64,000 nucleotides of DNA from Antitrichia curtipendula (Eukaryota > Streptophyta > Bryopsida > Hypnales > Leucodontaceae): assembly GCA_951230915.1 (NCBI GenBank), contig OX579637.1, positions 7,378,001 to 7,442,000 of the forward strand, in the 5' to 3' direction. Both the position numbers and the translations under genes were made by a program. The notes under the pieces are model-generated. The model made no database searches and was not told the DNA's origin. It saw only the letters and a list, made by a program, of their open reading frames with translations. This document shows positions 1 to 11,118 of this stretch, one piece after another (the stretch's first letter is position 1; each line of letters begins with the position of its first letter).

Positions 1-3000
1 TCTGTGCTTGATAGCCCATCTACATTAAAAGCAGCACGAACTTGCGCAGCTTCTTCCAACTTTGATAAGAATAGGGCCCTCCCTATTAAGCTATGATTGT
101 ATGCTTCGTACTACTCGTTGAACTCTTGGGATGGTTGCACTTCTATGCAGACGCCATCTTCTCCTTTCCGCACTTCTTTTTCAAGAAACCGGAAGAACTT
201 TTGATGTGAGATGCTCTAGTGTCCCCCCATGCTACGACAAAACAATTCTCGAGCCTCCAAGTCTTCAATACCCCTAGCCCGCAACTCCACCTCTCTATTG
301 ACGTCATCCAGTCAAAGTCATCCAATTCGTCATTGTAGTTCTCACAAAGATCATGCATGAATTTTTGCGCATTCCAAATGAGAGGTCGCCCCCAATGAAT
401 GTAATTTTGGAATAGAAATGGCTTTTGGTCAAGTGGAAGGGTCCATCGATTGTGTTTGTGGCTAGGGGGCATGCTCTCCTCGTGCCCAACCATTTTGTAA
501 AACCTAGGGCTCAAAGGAGATTGACACTCGGGACAAACCGAAGGAACAAAGGATGATTTCACCATACACGTGGTAAGTGTGGCGACATTGGCTCATGATT
601 AAGGCGCCCTCGGGACCAAAATGATTTAGACAAAGGCTGCATTTACCCTCCAATAGTTCCATATTTGAACTTTCACCATGCACTACTATCTTGTCCGCCT
701 CTTTGATGTGCGTTGAATGCGTGTTGTAAGAGGCCCAACCTTCTTCTACTTCCAAGGTCCAATTCATGGACTTTGACGCAATCTTCTGCGCGTCATTCAA
801 GCGCTCAAACATTGCCGACATGTCCCCCCAATATGTGACGTCAATTGAACCTCTATGATGTACCTCAAACATCCTTCTAATAGATAGGAGGTCAGAGGAA
901 ATGGCATCGCATTGCTCCTTTGACTTCATGGCTAATTTGAGAAGCCCCTTCATTGCTCGGGTTACTACAGACGGTTTGTCTTGTAGTTTTTGAACCCACG
1001 TCAACCAACGAGTGTCGGAACTGCTCTTTAGCAAGCATTTATCTAGCTCCACTACTTGCATCATTTTCTGATACTGTGCCTCCAAATAGACGTTTTGTTG
1101 AGTTACCGACTCTAGTTCATGCTTCACCTCTTCAAACTCGTGGCCTTCCGTTTGCATGGACACGTCTCGGAATGTGGGAGGAGGATTATCCATGGCGGTT
1201 TCGGATATTACTTCCTTTTGGTTGTTTTCCTCAACCGCTTCTATACGCACGGCTCCGCCGGTCTTTGGAAGAACACATCCCCCATCCTTGAAATTCTTTT
1301 GCTTGAGCACTACAATTTTGTACTCCAATTTCTCGATAAATTCCCTTTGAGAAACTAGAGTGTCATATCGTCAATTCTGTGCGTTCGCAAATCTTTCATA
1401 ATTAGCGCACACTCTTTTGAATGCATCCTTCATTTGCTTGTGCTCTACTTTCAATTTCTCGTGCTCTACCTCCAAGGCCTTGTATTTCTCATTCTCTTCA
1501 TTCAAGATGAGCAGCTTGCGATTATTTTCGACCCGCTTTTCCAATAATGGTTTCATAGACGTGACGAAATCCCAAAACAACAAGGCACCAGACACCAACT
1601 CGGGCCCGGATTTGGTGAATTCTTGAGCAACTTCCATAAGTTTGGGGGCAATGCTAGCTACAAATTTAGCTGTAACCGACAATCTTTTCGAGGTGATCAC
1701 AAAATTGGGCCATTGATCACTGTATTCGGCGAAGGGATTACTCGGTCCGGCCTCGTTTGCGGTTTCAGTCAAGCCCGCCTTGTTTGCGGGGTTACTAGGA
1801 CCGGCCTCATTTGTCTCAATTACTTGGTTTGGTTGAAGAGAGATGTCTTGTTGATGTGCCCTAAACAAATAAAAAGCTTCCAACAAGCTTTCCAATTCAC
1901 TCACCATTGGCAAATGACAAAAATCCTCCAATTGTGCCGTATTTTGAGTTGACAAATGTGGATAGCTCTTATCCAATGGGTTGTCATCAATGGACACATT
2001 TTGCGCCATGCCATCGAGTTGCTTTCCATTTTTTGGCAAAATCTGCCCTTCAACTCTTGGGCTCGATACAGGGCCCAACATGGGGCTTGATACGAGGCCT
2101 AATACGGTGCCCAATATGGGACTCAATACAGGGCTCGGTATGGTTGGTAAGTCTTGATTGCAAGGTACTTGTGTCATAAAATTTATAGCATTGCTCACTA
2201 TGATATTATCAAATGATGCAATGGCCCTTGTCATTTATTCGGGACGAACCTCTTCCCGACATTTTTGTGGTGCAGACAGGGCCACCGGTTCCTCCTTTAC
2301 GGGTTGCATGCTTGGAGCACCACTTTGTTCACCCACGGAGGTAAAATTGCGTGTGCATATCCAATCCGCCCGAGGAGTTAAAAACACCTCTCCGTCAACA
2401 CCTTCTACCGTGGCATTTGACATTGTAGTTGGAATCTTCATAGAATCCAAATGTACTCCAATATTTTCCCCCTCCATGATCTCTTTTTTAACCTGCATTG
2501 AAGCATGTTTTTGTTGCTTCTGTGATTTTGGTGCCTCACTTGGACTTGCCTTTGGATCATACAAATCCGGAATACCTTTTTGCCCTACTCTAAGCAAAAG
2601 CGGAGCCCCAGTTGTTGTTGGATATGTGCTCCAGTCCACCTTCCGAGCCAATATGAGCTCAGCATACACCATAGAGGCCATGCTGTAGTTTATGAGACCC
2701 TTACTCATTGATTTGTCCCCGAAGAGGGCCCGCCAAACCTCAAGTGATCGATGGACAAAATGTCCATCCTTGCAATTCAATGGCTTGCAACAGAAACCTC
2801 GTGTGTGAATAATGTGGACCTCACGAGGCCACAACTTGTCGATGTGATACATTTTCACATAGTTTTTGCAAATTTTGGAGGTCCAATAATTTTCTTCCTC
2901 CTTCTCCCATTCGCTCTCCGCCTTGATATTTGGATCATCTAAAATGTCCCAGTGAAGCTCGTGGGCAATCCCCTTTGATTTTGTCTTCCCACTCTTGCCA

Positions 3001-3050
3001 CCTCTTGAAGTCATTGCTATAGTGCCCTTGCTCGTACCTTCCGTTGTCAT
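1..3050 (-). pseudogene. Broken gene with coiled coil and RING-like zinc site, cut by left window edge
   Basis: One minus-strand reading frame runs from an ATG at 3050 to about 575. It is broken only by a TAA at 2237-2235, followed at once by an in-frame ATG, and a TGA at 1373-1371. Near 570 the frame shifts by one for about 120 codons (565 to about 205), then returns to the first frame, which runs to the window edge with a TAG at 113-111. The N-terminal 270 residues are basic then acidic and I do not recognise them. Lys/Glu-rich heptad-like sequence spans 1530-1300 across the TGA. A RING-like site lies at about 646-515: C-x2-C, then C-x-H-x2-H, then C-x2-C after the frameshift. A Trp-rich segment follows. 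The RING suggests ubiquitin ligase ancestry, but this is inference. It is divergent from the gene at 3612. A separate gene model for each open piece is unlikely, because frame and character continue across the stops. Confidence 0.6.
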
Positions 3051-3184
3051 GACTGACGGCAAGTGATATCAAAATAATTGACCTCACTCTCCACCCGTAT
3101 AGGAGCAACCAGCACAATGAAGCAACGGTTGTAACTTCCGACACGGGTTCCACCTCTAAATGGAGAGAAAAAGTGAGGAAGAAT

Positions 3185-3560
3185 GGAAGGGCCGTCCGCC
3201 TATATACCCGTCCGCAACCAAACCTAAAGTAGGTCCAGTGGCGGACGCCCTCCCAAACTTCTCGAAGCGGACTCGGTCGTCCGATTGATCGGACGAACCT
3301 ATTGTCCGCTCGATCGGACGGACGGACCGTCCGCTAGATCGAGTAGCCAGATCGTCTGAGTCGAACCGCTGTCCGCCCATCCACCCCGTCCGTCGTCCGC
3401 CAGTCCATTCCGTCCGTCATCCGCCCGTCCGCCCGTCCGGTGGACTGCGTCCGTCGGATGGTGGCCACTACGTCCACTGCGTTCGCAACATCGTCCGCGG
3501 ATGCTGCATCCGGATGTCCGGACGTCCGGTTTTTGGACGTGATTTGCCCCCGGACGTTCC
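3185..3560. promoter_or_regulatory. GTCCG/CGGAC-dense region between two divergent genes
   Basis: I count 23 copies of GTCCG or its complement in about 370 bases (for example 3194, 3210, 3279, 3304, 3329, 3371, 3388, 3395, 3412, 3427, 3435, 3493, 3524; reverse copies at 3242, 3268, 3290, 3315, 3319, 3323, 3519, 3551). Fewer than one would be expected by chance. The segment is much richer in G+C than its surroundings and lies between the starts of two divergent genes, so it may be a shared promoter or a transposase-binding subterminal region. Which of these it is cannot be told from the sequence. Confidence 0.5.
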
Positions 3561-3611
3561 AATTCGTCAACCCTGTTTACAAAGTACAGCGCGGCCGAAC
3601 TGATAGATCCG

Positions 3612-4757
3612 ATGACGTCCGAGCAATATAACAACTCCAAGGAGTTGAGGATCAAGAACTTCTTGTTGAAGAAAGAGTTCTTCAAGCATTTGGGCCATTT
3701 CACGGACCTGGACCTTCAAGCTTACGCCATTCACCTCTTGAAGAAGACCGAAAATCGTTCATTCAATTACCCGAAGCTCTCTATCGGGAGAATGAAAATT
3801 CTTGTGCAAGGCAACCAACTGGCATCCGAGTGGGTAGAGCGCAGGAAGTGAAAAAAGATTGTCCTAGAGGAACTGATGGACATTAAGCCCAGCTTGAAAT
3901 TCTGAGACGAGCAGGAGAATGTCATCAATGATGTCTGGCGCATGTGTAAGGGCAGGCACCGTTTTACAACCGCTACTTGGGATTTCCTCGTCTCCCACCC
4001 ACCGTAGAAATTCTTCAAGATGCGGCTCCAGAACAAAGCCAAGAAGAAGCGGGCAAAAGACGTGAAGGAGAAATTCCCCGACGTCTACAAAATGTTCCAA
4101 AGGTTCATGAAGTTGAAGTATCAGCTGCCAGAATCTGCTGGAGGAGTGACAGTTCGGGGAATGGATTTGGACGCGATGGTGCTTGTGAAGAGCAACGAGG
4201 ATCTGGATTACCTCTCCCGAAATCTAAACCTGGCAATTTTAGATGTTCGGCAAATTCCAAGACCCCAAGCAACAGCAGAGGTTCCTGTGCTGAAGCCATT
4301 CCTTATGTTCATGAAGGATAAGTTAGAGCCGTCCTTTACAAATGCAAACGTTTTGCTCTGGATCTTAGGGGGTGGAGAGGACATGCAAGTGGCATTGGAT
4401 TTTGTAGAGAGCGAATTCTCAACATACGAGACATTTGTCTCCGTTTATGTGCCGGCCTACGCTGAGCGACTGAACAATTGCACTACAAGGTCGGATGCCC
4501 CTCCGGTGCCACTTCTATTCCTATTCAATAAGGAAAGCAGATTTGCGATGTCCATCCATGACAGAGCGCGGGCCGAGTATCGACCAACAAGGATACCTTA
4601 CTATACTGAAATCAAGAAGAACAACGAATCGTTCTGGAGTCTCACCCCGACAGAACTGAGAACGGAGTTCTATCTGGAGATTCTCCAGTGCTTTGCAATC
4701 CGTGAGGAGAACGTCCTGGATGTCGGCGCTGGCCTCAAATTCCTGCAAGCTGCAAAG
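3612..4757 (+). pseudogene. Exon 1 of a broken multi-exon gene; DNA-methylase-like domain
   Basis: The frame opens with ATG at 3612 and runs to 4757, interrupted by TGA at 3849, TGA at 3903 and TAG at 4005. The frame itself is never lost. Near its end (about 4680-4757) the protein has a pattern like the C-terminal part of beta-class N4/N6 DNA methylases: a Phe/Tyr-Leu-Glu-Ile segment, then NVLDVGAG at 4710-4733 (motif I, normally D-x-F-x-G-x-G), then Ala-Ala. Exon 2 continues with FGSFYHGI, which fits the strand after motif I. A clear DPPY or SPPY catalytic motif is not visible, so activity is doubtful even if the stops are ignored. The exon ends AAG|GTAAAG in phase 0. The first 130 residues are basic and helical-looking and I do not recognise them. 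Methylase ancestry is inferred from motif layout only. Confidence 0.55.
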
Positions 4758-4938
4758 GTAAAGTTTATCGTTGACTCGAGGATAAGTTGCTAGTTCACAT
4801 GACAAGCGAACAACAAAATGTTTGTTAAGGTCTATTTGTGTTAGAAATCGTTATTGTTCTGAATCGTGCCATGGTGTTGTATGTGTCTTTATCCTCGACT
4901 CGATGATAAGTTAGCTTATATGTATCTGTGTCTCACAG
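4758..4938 (+). other. Intron 1, GT-AG, phase 0
   Basis: The donor is AAG|GTAAAG at 4757/4758 and the acceptor is CTCACAG| at 4938. Removing it joins exon 1 to exon 2 in frame (phase 0 on both sides) and completes the methylase-like strand pattern. Reading through it instead ends quickly at a TAG near 4791. Confidence 0.65.
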
Positions 4939-6681
4939 ATATTCGGATCGTTCTATCATGGCATCTGTGATAAGGATGACATTAAGTGCCATCAGAAAAT
5001 TGCTGCTATGGCGGATCTGTTGGATACGAATGACTTCTTCCATTCAAATTCACCTTATTCCCCGAAGTACATTCGGCCTCAATATGTGGAAGCACCGACG
5101 GTGACTTCGGTGTCGCCACCTACAGCGCACAACCTGAAGTCTCCTCCCCAACCTATGAAGGGAAGCAGTAGTGTTGAGAGGTCGTCTGATTCCGGATCGC
5201 ATAGGGGACGGCGTGCCGAGGTACAAGACCAGTACGGGAGTAACTTGGCGAGTATGACGCATTGGGGTGTTTGCCCGCACCAATTGCAACTAGCGGAAGT
5301 TGCACATGGCGACGTCGACTCCGATCCCGAAATGGACCTGCTTTGACGACAGAGTGTGCAGCAGTTGCAAACACCCTTAAAACCGCCGGTGGGAGAATCC
5401 GATGAGGATGTCGAAACCGACACGGAGTTCGAGCAAGGGCGTGACAGTGATCATCAGGACGACGTCATCAACATGCCAGGTGGGAATGACGTGAATTTAC
5501 CACCACCTGGAAATGTTGTGCCTCCACCAGCAGACGAGCTTCAAGGTGAACAAACGGATGATCTTGCCGTCTCCGAGAATGTCAATATTACAATTGACCT
5601 CGACGACGTCGACGAGACAACCTTCAAGCGTGTCCTTCCACTTGGAACGTCTTCCCCGTCGGACAACGAAAGCTCGGACAAGGACAACCCAGAAGACAAG
5701 AAGCCGGAACCAGTCCGGAATGAAGTTGCAGTTGTAGCCCCTCTTGGTGCTCCCTTGTCTGCCGAACCTACGGCTGCACCTACGCCAACTCCTGCTGCTG
5801 TTGCTAGCGCTTCAGCTACCCCTACAGCAGATCCTCCGGCCGTCCCAGTAGTCGAACCGAAGAAGGAATCTGGCTACTGGAAGAAATACGATGAAGAGAA
5901 GAGACGGAAGAGGCAGGAGAAGAGGAGGGAGAGGGAAATGAAGGAGAAATCGTGGGCAGATTCCCTTTCAAGGAGTAACGCGGAGGTCAATGAGTTGAAG
6001 GCATTGATGAGGACGCTTATTGATCGTTAAACTCCTATTATCTTCGTCGCGGTTCCTCAGGTTGTTCAGTTGCCTATAGGTGGACTGAATTATCCTCAAG
6101 TCGAGGATAACATCCTCTGCGCTCCTATCCTGGTGGAAGAACGCGTCCCTTCTGCGTCTTCACAACCGAGTGTGGAGCCTGTAGCATCTTCGGGGATACG
6201 CACTGTGATTCCGCTCCCCGTTGCCCAAGTAATATAGACTCCAGCTGTAGTTGTTCCTCACGTCACGGCAGCCCTGGAAGCGGATGTGCATCATTGTCGA
6301 CTCAACGATGCTGTTGGCAGTGAAGCAGCTCTCCGGCCAGAGCCTTCAAATCCCGAGGCGGGGAGAGAGCCTACTTCCTCTCTTTTGTGCGTTCCTGGTG
6401 GTGGTGGTGTAGTGGTCGTAGAGGAGAATTATCCTCAAGTCAACGATATTGCTTGCGTGCAACCCGTCGGCCCTCAACTCTTGCCTTCTTTGTCCGGTGC
6501 TCGAGAGGCTTCAAGTGCTGAACCTGTCGAGAAATCAGAGCCTGCGGATGAGGAAGACAAGCTCGATTTCGGCAGCTACAAGGACGTCCTCGAGAACTTG
6601 GATAAGCCGGCTAAGGCAGCAGAGGATGAAACATCACCAGCAGAGGAAGTCCATGGTCAACAAGCAGAGCAGTTAATTGAG
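4939..6681 (+). pseudogene. Exon 2: end of methylase-like domain, then long acidic/proline-rich linker
   Basis: The frame continues from intron 1 with FGSFYHGI and a short helical stretch that closes the methylase-like fold. A disordered linker follows, rich in Ser, Pro, Asp and Glu, with an Ala/Pro/Thr run at about 5760-5850. A strongly charged Lys/Arg/Glu helix lies at about 5875-5960. In-frame stops are TGA 5344, TAA 6028 and TAG 6235. The exon can be spliced at GAG|GTACAC (6681/6682) in phase 0; unspliced, the frame ends at TGA 6712-6714. The sequence character on both sides of every stop is the same, which argues for one decayed exon and against four small genes. The linker offers no functional clue. 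Confidence 0.55.
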
Positions 6682-7184
6682 GTACACTCTCGTGACCCGT
6701 ATGACTTTGCTTGAGTCCTTGGACTGCCATGTATTGAATGTACAATGTGCCTGCTGGTGACGATCTGCTAGGATTGGACACTCATTTCTATTCCTTCTGC
6801 TTGACAGGAGGGGGTGGCCACTCCTTCATTTTTTGGCGTTGACGAACAATTCTCTGCTATGTAGTATAGTTCGAGATAGATTAAAGGCAAGTTCGTGATC
6901 ATTGTGGAAGAGCATGATTTGCCGAATGTAATATTTGTACATTGTAAATAAATTGTACAAAAGTCATTTTCAACGGATTCGATCTAATTGTATGCAAGTA
7001 TTCATTTTCTCTATGCTCAACCCAATATCCATAATATTTTTTACCGCCTGCTGGCAAAAAATCCACTTGCTAACGGGGGAGGACATTGGATGAAGGGGGT
7101 GCAATCTCTCTCCGCATTCTCTCGTTCACGGAATTCTGCATTTAAGCAGGTAACTTCATTTCTCTGTTGCCGTGCATTGATCAG
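6682..7184 (+). other. Probable intron 2, GT-AG, phase 0 (or a gene boundary)
   Basis: GAG|GTACAC at 6682 and TGATCAG| at 7184 give a phase-0 join between the acidic linker and the FCP1-like exon. The next exon has no ATG of its own upstream, which supports splicing. Against this, there is a stop at 6712 and an AATAAA-like stretch near 6946, so a gene end here remains possible. No other coding potential is visible in these 500 bases. Confidence 0.45.
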
Positions 7185-8018
7185 GTAGAGACGGAAGAAG
7201 GCGAACTCATCATTCCGAGAAATATTTTGCCACATGTCCCTAAACCGCGGAGGAAGTGGTTGAACGTTGTCTTCGACTTGAATGGGATTCTTTGCGAATG
7301 CACACAAATGTCATTTGCAAAGAAATACAAGCTGTATCGAATCGAAGACAATTATCCTTGTCACCTGATTCCTACGCTGGTTGGTGCAAAGGGGGTTTTC
7401 GCTCGTCAGAATGTGAGGGAGTTTCTTGCGGAGGTTTCCCAGATCGCTGACAAGGTCTTGATCTGGAGCTCCATGAAATTACAGACCTCCAGAGACGTCG
7501 TTGATTTCATTTTCTGTGATTTAGAACCCCCTTTTGATGTCCTAGGTCAGGAGCAGTGCAAGCGGATTGAGACCTCCCGGAGAAAATACCTAGGTCACCC
7601 CAATAACGCTAGCAAGCACATTTTTCTTAAAGTGCTTTCAGAGTAGCAGTTTCTTAGTCCTATGGCGTACTATAACGTAGACAATACCATCCTCATTGAC
7701 GACTCTCCAGGGAAGACTGTGTGCAACGACATGGGGAATGCTATTCTCCCTCGTTCTTGGAATCATGAACATCGTCGTGATAACTTCCTCATGGAGACTC
7801 TTCTGTCGTGGCTTAGGAATCTAGATGAGAAATGCCGGCCGGGCCAGTTGCGTGCTTTTGTGGAGGAACATAGGATTGGACGCCTCCCACTAGGAGGTTC
7901 AGATCCTGAACTACAGCACATTGCCTCAGGCATGCAATTATCCACGCGGAATCTAAAGTCAAGTTTTCGTCTTCCCGCGTTGGATCTAGTGATTGAGCGC
8001 AACCCTTGTAGAACGTAG
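7185..8018 (+). pseudogene. Exon 3: FCP1/NLI-interacting-factor-like (HAD) phosphatase domain
   Basis: The frame from 7185 encodes a domain of the FCP1 homology type. A hydrophobic strand leads to FDLNG at 7272-7286, where FCP1 enzymes have DxDxT. The first Asp is kept, but the second is Asn and the Thr is Ile, so a catalytic role is doubtful. Later come the WSS segment (about 7464) and the ILIDDSP motif (about 7690-7710), which is the acidic Asp-Asp end of the HAD active site, followed by a Trp-Leu-Arg helix. A TAG at 7644 interrupts the frame just before the last third, and the frame ends at TAG 8016. FCP1 proteins dephosphorylate the RNA polymerase II tail or related substrates; this copy is best read as a decayed, perhaps already non-catalytic, relative. 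The family call is solid. Its being part of the methylase-like gene is inference. Confidence 0.65.
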
Positions 8019-8236
8019 ATTTCGACAGTCATGGAATCGCGTAAAAAATCCACTTTTGTAAATTTTAAAAACTTGTATGCTACATTCATTTGTAATATAT
8101 TGGGTGCCTATATTCTAATCAGGATTTCGCCGCTGTGTTTAGGAATCTGCGGTTGTCTTGTGTTTGTTATTGCGACTTGTTTAACAATTGTTCATGTGAT
8201 TTGATTGTGCGCAACTGTCGTAATATGTACTTGCAG

Positions 8237-9391
8237 ATGGGGGGATGTGCATTGAATTTTCCACCTTTGTATCAGAAGCTGACGCCCAGCTTGCACTCCG
8301 GATCAGAGGCGTCTCTTTTGACACGGTCTGAATCTGATGAGGGGAGTCGTTTGCCGTCACCGTATTCCATGCCGTATGTGATGCGTTCCGCCGTGGACGC
8401 CGCTTCCGTGGCCATTGACTATTCCAAGGGGGATGTGGACAATGGTGTCGTCGATAGCCCGCCGAGTCGGGGTCCGGTGAGGACCCCGCTGTACTCCCCA
8501 TCTCCTTTGAAACGTTTGTCGCCCTCATGGTGTTGAGGAGACTCGTTCTCGCCGACACCGCGTACCGAAGCTGCCACGAACAAGAAACTTTACCTTAACG
8601 TTGACAAGGCGGCCGAGGATCCTCGCCCCGAAGATAATGTTCCGCAGTTCGCGGCGGATGCTCTTGTCCAACTCAGCAACATTGACCTCGCGTCTCCGTC
8701 TGGGGGTCATATCAAGAAGGCGGGGTCGTTATGTCCTCTCCGTGATTCTAGCCGTGATCCTCGACTCGAAGATAGTCGAACTCGTCCCTCGCAATCTGCA
8801 GGTGGTGGGTGTAATCCCGCAACCGATTGTGGTACTCATCCATGGACTCTAAAGGAATATCTGTTGTCCAGGGTCTCTAAATCATCTGTAGGTGGACACC
8901 CACACCCGCACATGGAAAATGTGAATGCGGTCGTCCTTGGTCGGCCTCCTTTGGTGTCTAGATCTATTTCGGAGGCTCCTCGAAGCACCAGGAAGCCAAA
9001 GCGGAAGGCCACTGTATCTCTAAGCATGGATGTGTGCGGTGTGGGGGATTGTAGGAGGGGGATGCACTGGCCTTCTTGACGCAAGGACATTATCCGTGGG
9101 ATGGAGAAGTTGAACGCGTCGAACACAACGAAAACCAATTGTGCAGTCAGCAGCTTGGTGGATTATAGAACAGCGATGAATAGTCAATCTCGACACGAGG
9201 ATGTCCCTCCACGCTCAGGCAAGGTAAAAGTGTTCGATGCCGCAAAGAGCAACTGTACAATCAATAGTGGGAGGGATTGTGGAAGTGGTTCGCACCGGCT
9301 TTCTTGACGCGAGGATATTATTCGAGGGCTGGAGACTCTGAAAGCATTAGAGGCAGCAAGGAATACTTGTACAGGCGACAACGAGGCTTAA
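8237..9391 (+). pseudogene. Exon 4: Ser/Pro-rich tail ending in 38-residue repeats
   Basis: After a pyrimidine-rich tract and TTGCAG| at 8236 a frame opens at ATG 8237 and runs to TAA 9389-9391, interrupted by TGA at 8534, 9077 and 9305. The first 100 residues are Ser/Pro-rich with phosphorylation-like SPS and SPP sites. The middle is charged, with His-Pro and Arg/Lys clusters. The last third is a three-unit repeat (see separate entry). The donor of the preceding intron between about 7989 and 8018 is not clear: GT occurs at 7989, 8008 and 8015, and none is a strong match. The exon may be the last exon of the FCP1-like gene or a separate gene starting at 8237. An AATAAA follows at 9456. I do not recognise the family. 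Confidence 0.45.
9032..9373 (+). repeat. Three tandem 114-bp (38-codon) coding repeats
   Basis: Landmark codons recur exactly 114 bases apart: the codon after Ser is TGA 9077, CGA 9191 and TGA 9305, and the Cys near the unit end is TGT 9140, 9254 and 9368. Each unit has the pattern D-C-R ... S-(R)-x-E-D ... N-C. The exact 38-codon spacing shows these were duplicated as coding sequence. The CGA/TGA alternation dates the stops as later point changes or shows variable decay. Confidence 0.75.
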
Positions 9392-9455
9392 GCGGACCAT
9401 TCATGTTTTTGAAGCCATTAGCTTCTGAGCCCTTTTTTGTATTAATAGAATGGTA

Positions 9456-9461
9456 AATAAA
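9456..9461 (+). promoter_or_regulatory. Candidate polyadenylation signal AATAAA
   Basis: AATAAA lies 65 bases after the TAA that ends exon 4, in an AT-rich stretch with further TAAAAT. The position suits a 3' end, but such hexamers are common in AT-rich DNA. Confidence 0.35.
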
Positions 9462-10809
9462 ATACATTACAAAAACACCTTATCAAAAAAGTACTAGAGT
9501 GCTTCATGTATAAGAAGCCTCTTCCCCTCTACCTACAGATATTTTACGAATTTAAGAGTGAATGATTCATTCACTTTTAAGTGGCATTATGAGCCATCGC
9601 TACATACACACTGTGTGTCCAATATGCTACGTTAATTTAGGCTATTCACTAAAAATTGGCTCGCTATTCTATACATCACTTGCTTCTTGGCATTTTGTAT
9701 GAAGGAATATCTCATCTTGCAAGTGTATTCATATGGAAGACCTTATTGGTTCCATGTTTGCCACAAAGAGCTTGGAGTTTTTGTTGTCGGCGGGGCTCCA
9801 ATTATCTTTGGGTTCAACAACTATTGTGTCAATGGAGCTTCACACTCCACATTTGAAAGTCTCAAAATGTGCATTTTGTCCAAATTTAATGAATAAGGCC
9901 TTCATTGAAGAAAGAAAAATGTACCTTTGTTGTGTAATTGCCTTTAGAGCATGGGTGCTTTACGAACAGGTTACCTTATTGTTTGGGAATTGTGTTTATG
10001 GTAAAAGTTGTGGAAGTTATGATGCTCACAGAGTCGGGTTTCTTTTGCAAATTTTATGATATGTTGACATGCTTTAGCATTTTTTATATGCATCATGACT
10101 ACTAGGTATGCACTTTGCCTTCTCTCTTTGTGTCGTTCCACTTCATCCTATTGGATTAGAACAAATATTAACTTATTGAGGTGTATTGATCATGTATCTT
10201 AGTTTGTGGATGCTATTTAAAAAAAATCAAGAATGTTTAGGTTAGCATGCATGGCAATCCCGTTGAATTTTTATCGTAATTTGTAACATGTTTTGTAACT
10301 GGTATGGAAGAAATCACATGAATCAACAATGCAGCTATATTATTGTTACGGTATTAGGGTTTTGTATTTTATGCTTGTGGAATGATAATTGAAAGTGTGG
10401 GTATGTGGTTACAATATTTGCAGTAGGCTCTGAAGAAAATTTATGTTGGGAGGGTGAATGTGCTGCAGTTCAATTTTGGAGCTGTCATTGATTTCTAACA
10501 AGACTGGAGACTAGACCGAAAGCCAATGTTGCAACTGGTGAACGAGGCAGTCATGGACTCATGGTGAATGAGGCAGCTAGCAAGTTCTGAACATTGAAAT
10601 GCCCTGTAGATTAGTTTTTGCAGACAGTTAGCATTCAACTGTATTGCTATACTTGTAAACACCATTTTTTTAATATCAATGTGCCCTCTTCGTGACTTCA
10701 TCTATGAAATTAATCATTTTCAAGTGTTTTAGAATTTCTGATTTTCACGCATTGTAGAGGCTTCCATCTTGTACAGCATTATTTAAAAGTTCATTCATTA
10801 TATGTGGAT
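9462..10809. other. AT-rich stretch without a recognisable gene
   Basis: Short overlapping open frames between 9656 and 10059 exist in all three plus frames, and none has a recognisable motif. One (9733-10059) has two Cys pairs but no family pattern. No tRNA, rRNA or clear terminal repeats were found. Confidence 0.5.
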
Positions 10810-10927
10810 TTCATCCAAATTTGAAAAAAAATTCATCCACATGATGTAAAGATCTTCATCCAATTGCTCTATGAAATTCATCCAGAAAGTTAAAATATTC
10901 ATCCAAATTGTAAGAAAAACATCCACA
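10810..10927 (+). repeat. Six-copy imperfect 22-bp minisatellite (TTCATCCA)
   Basis: TTCATCCA, or a close variant, recurs at 10810, 10832, 10855, 10877, 10898 and 10919, spaced 21-23 bases. The bases between are AT-rich and variable. A weaker copy may lie at 10791. Confidence 0.6.
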
Positions 10928-10946
10928 TTTCATTCAAGCAAAATCA

Positions 10947-11118
10947 CATTTAGTCCTGGCTACAATTACAATTAGTCGGGGATAAACTTCAAATGTAGCC
11001 CTAGCCTCTGGCACAATTTGAAGGCTACTTTTTTTAGCCCCCCCCCCCCTCTTTTTGGTTAGTGCTGGAGGGGGCTACATTGGGGGCTAAAGAGCCCTAG
11101 TCTACCCAGGGCTAAATG
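10947..11118. mobile_element. Possible small MITE next to satellite array 1
   Basis: CATTTAGTCCTGG at 10947-10959 is matched, inverted, by CCAGGGCTAAATG at 11106-11118 (12 of 13 pairs). Between them lie more complementary TAGCCC and GGGCTA pieces and a 13-base C run near 11038-11050. No clear target-site duplication is visible, so the mobile nature is inferred only from the inverted ends and the size of 172 bases. Confidence 0.4.

Noticed and set aside
1..9391. Stop-codon reassignment, readthrough or U-to-C RNA editing
   Set aside because: Every stop can be turned into a sense codon by T to C at its first base, so the pattern alone proves nothing. Frameshifts in the RING-like gene and the inserted MITE in piggyBac favour plain pseudogenes, and the DUF7869-type gene uses no internal stop.
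9656..10059. Small gene in overlapping plus frames
   Set aside because: Three frames are open at once in AT-rich DNA, and no motif or homologue pattern is recognisable.
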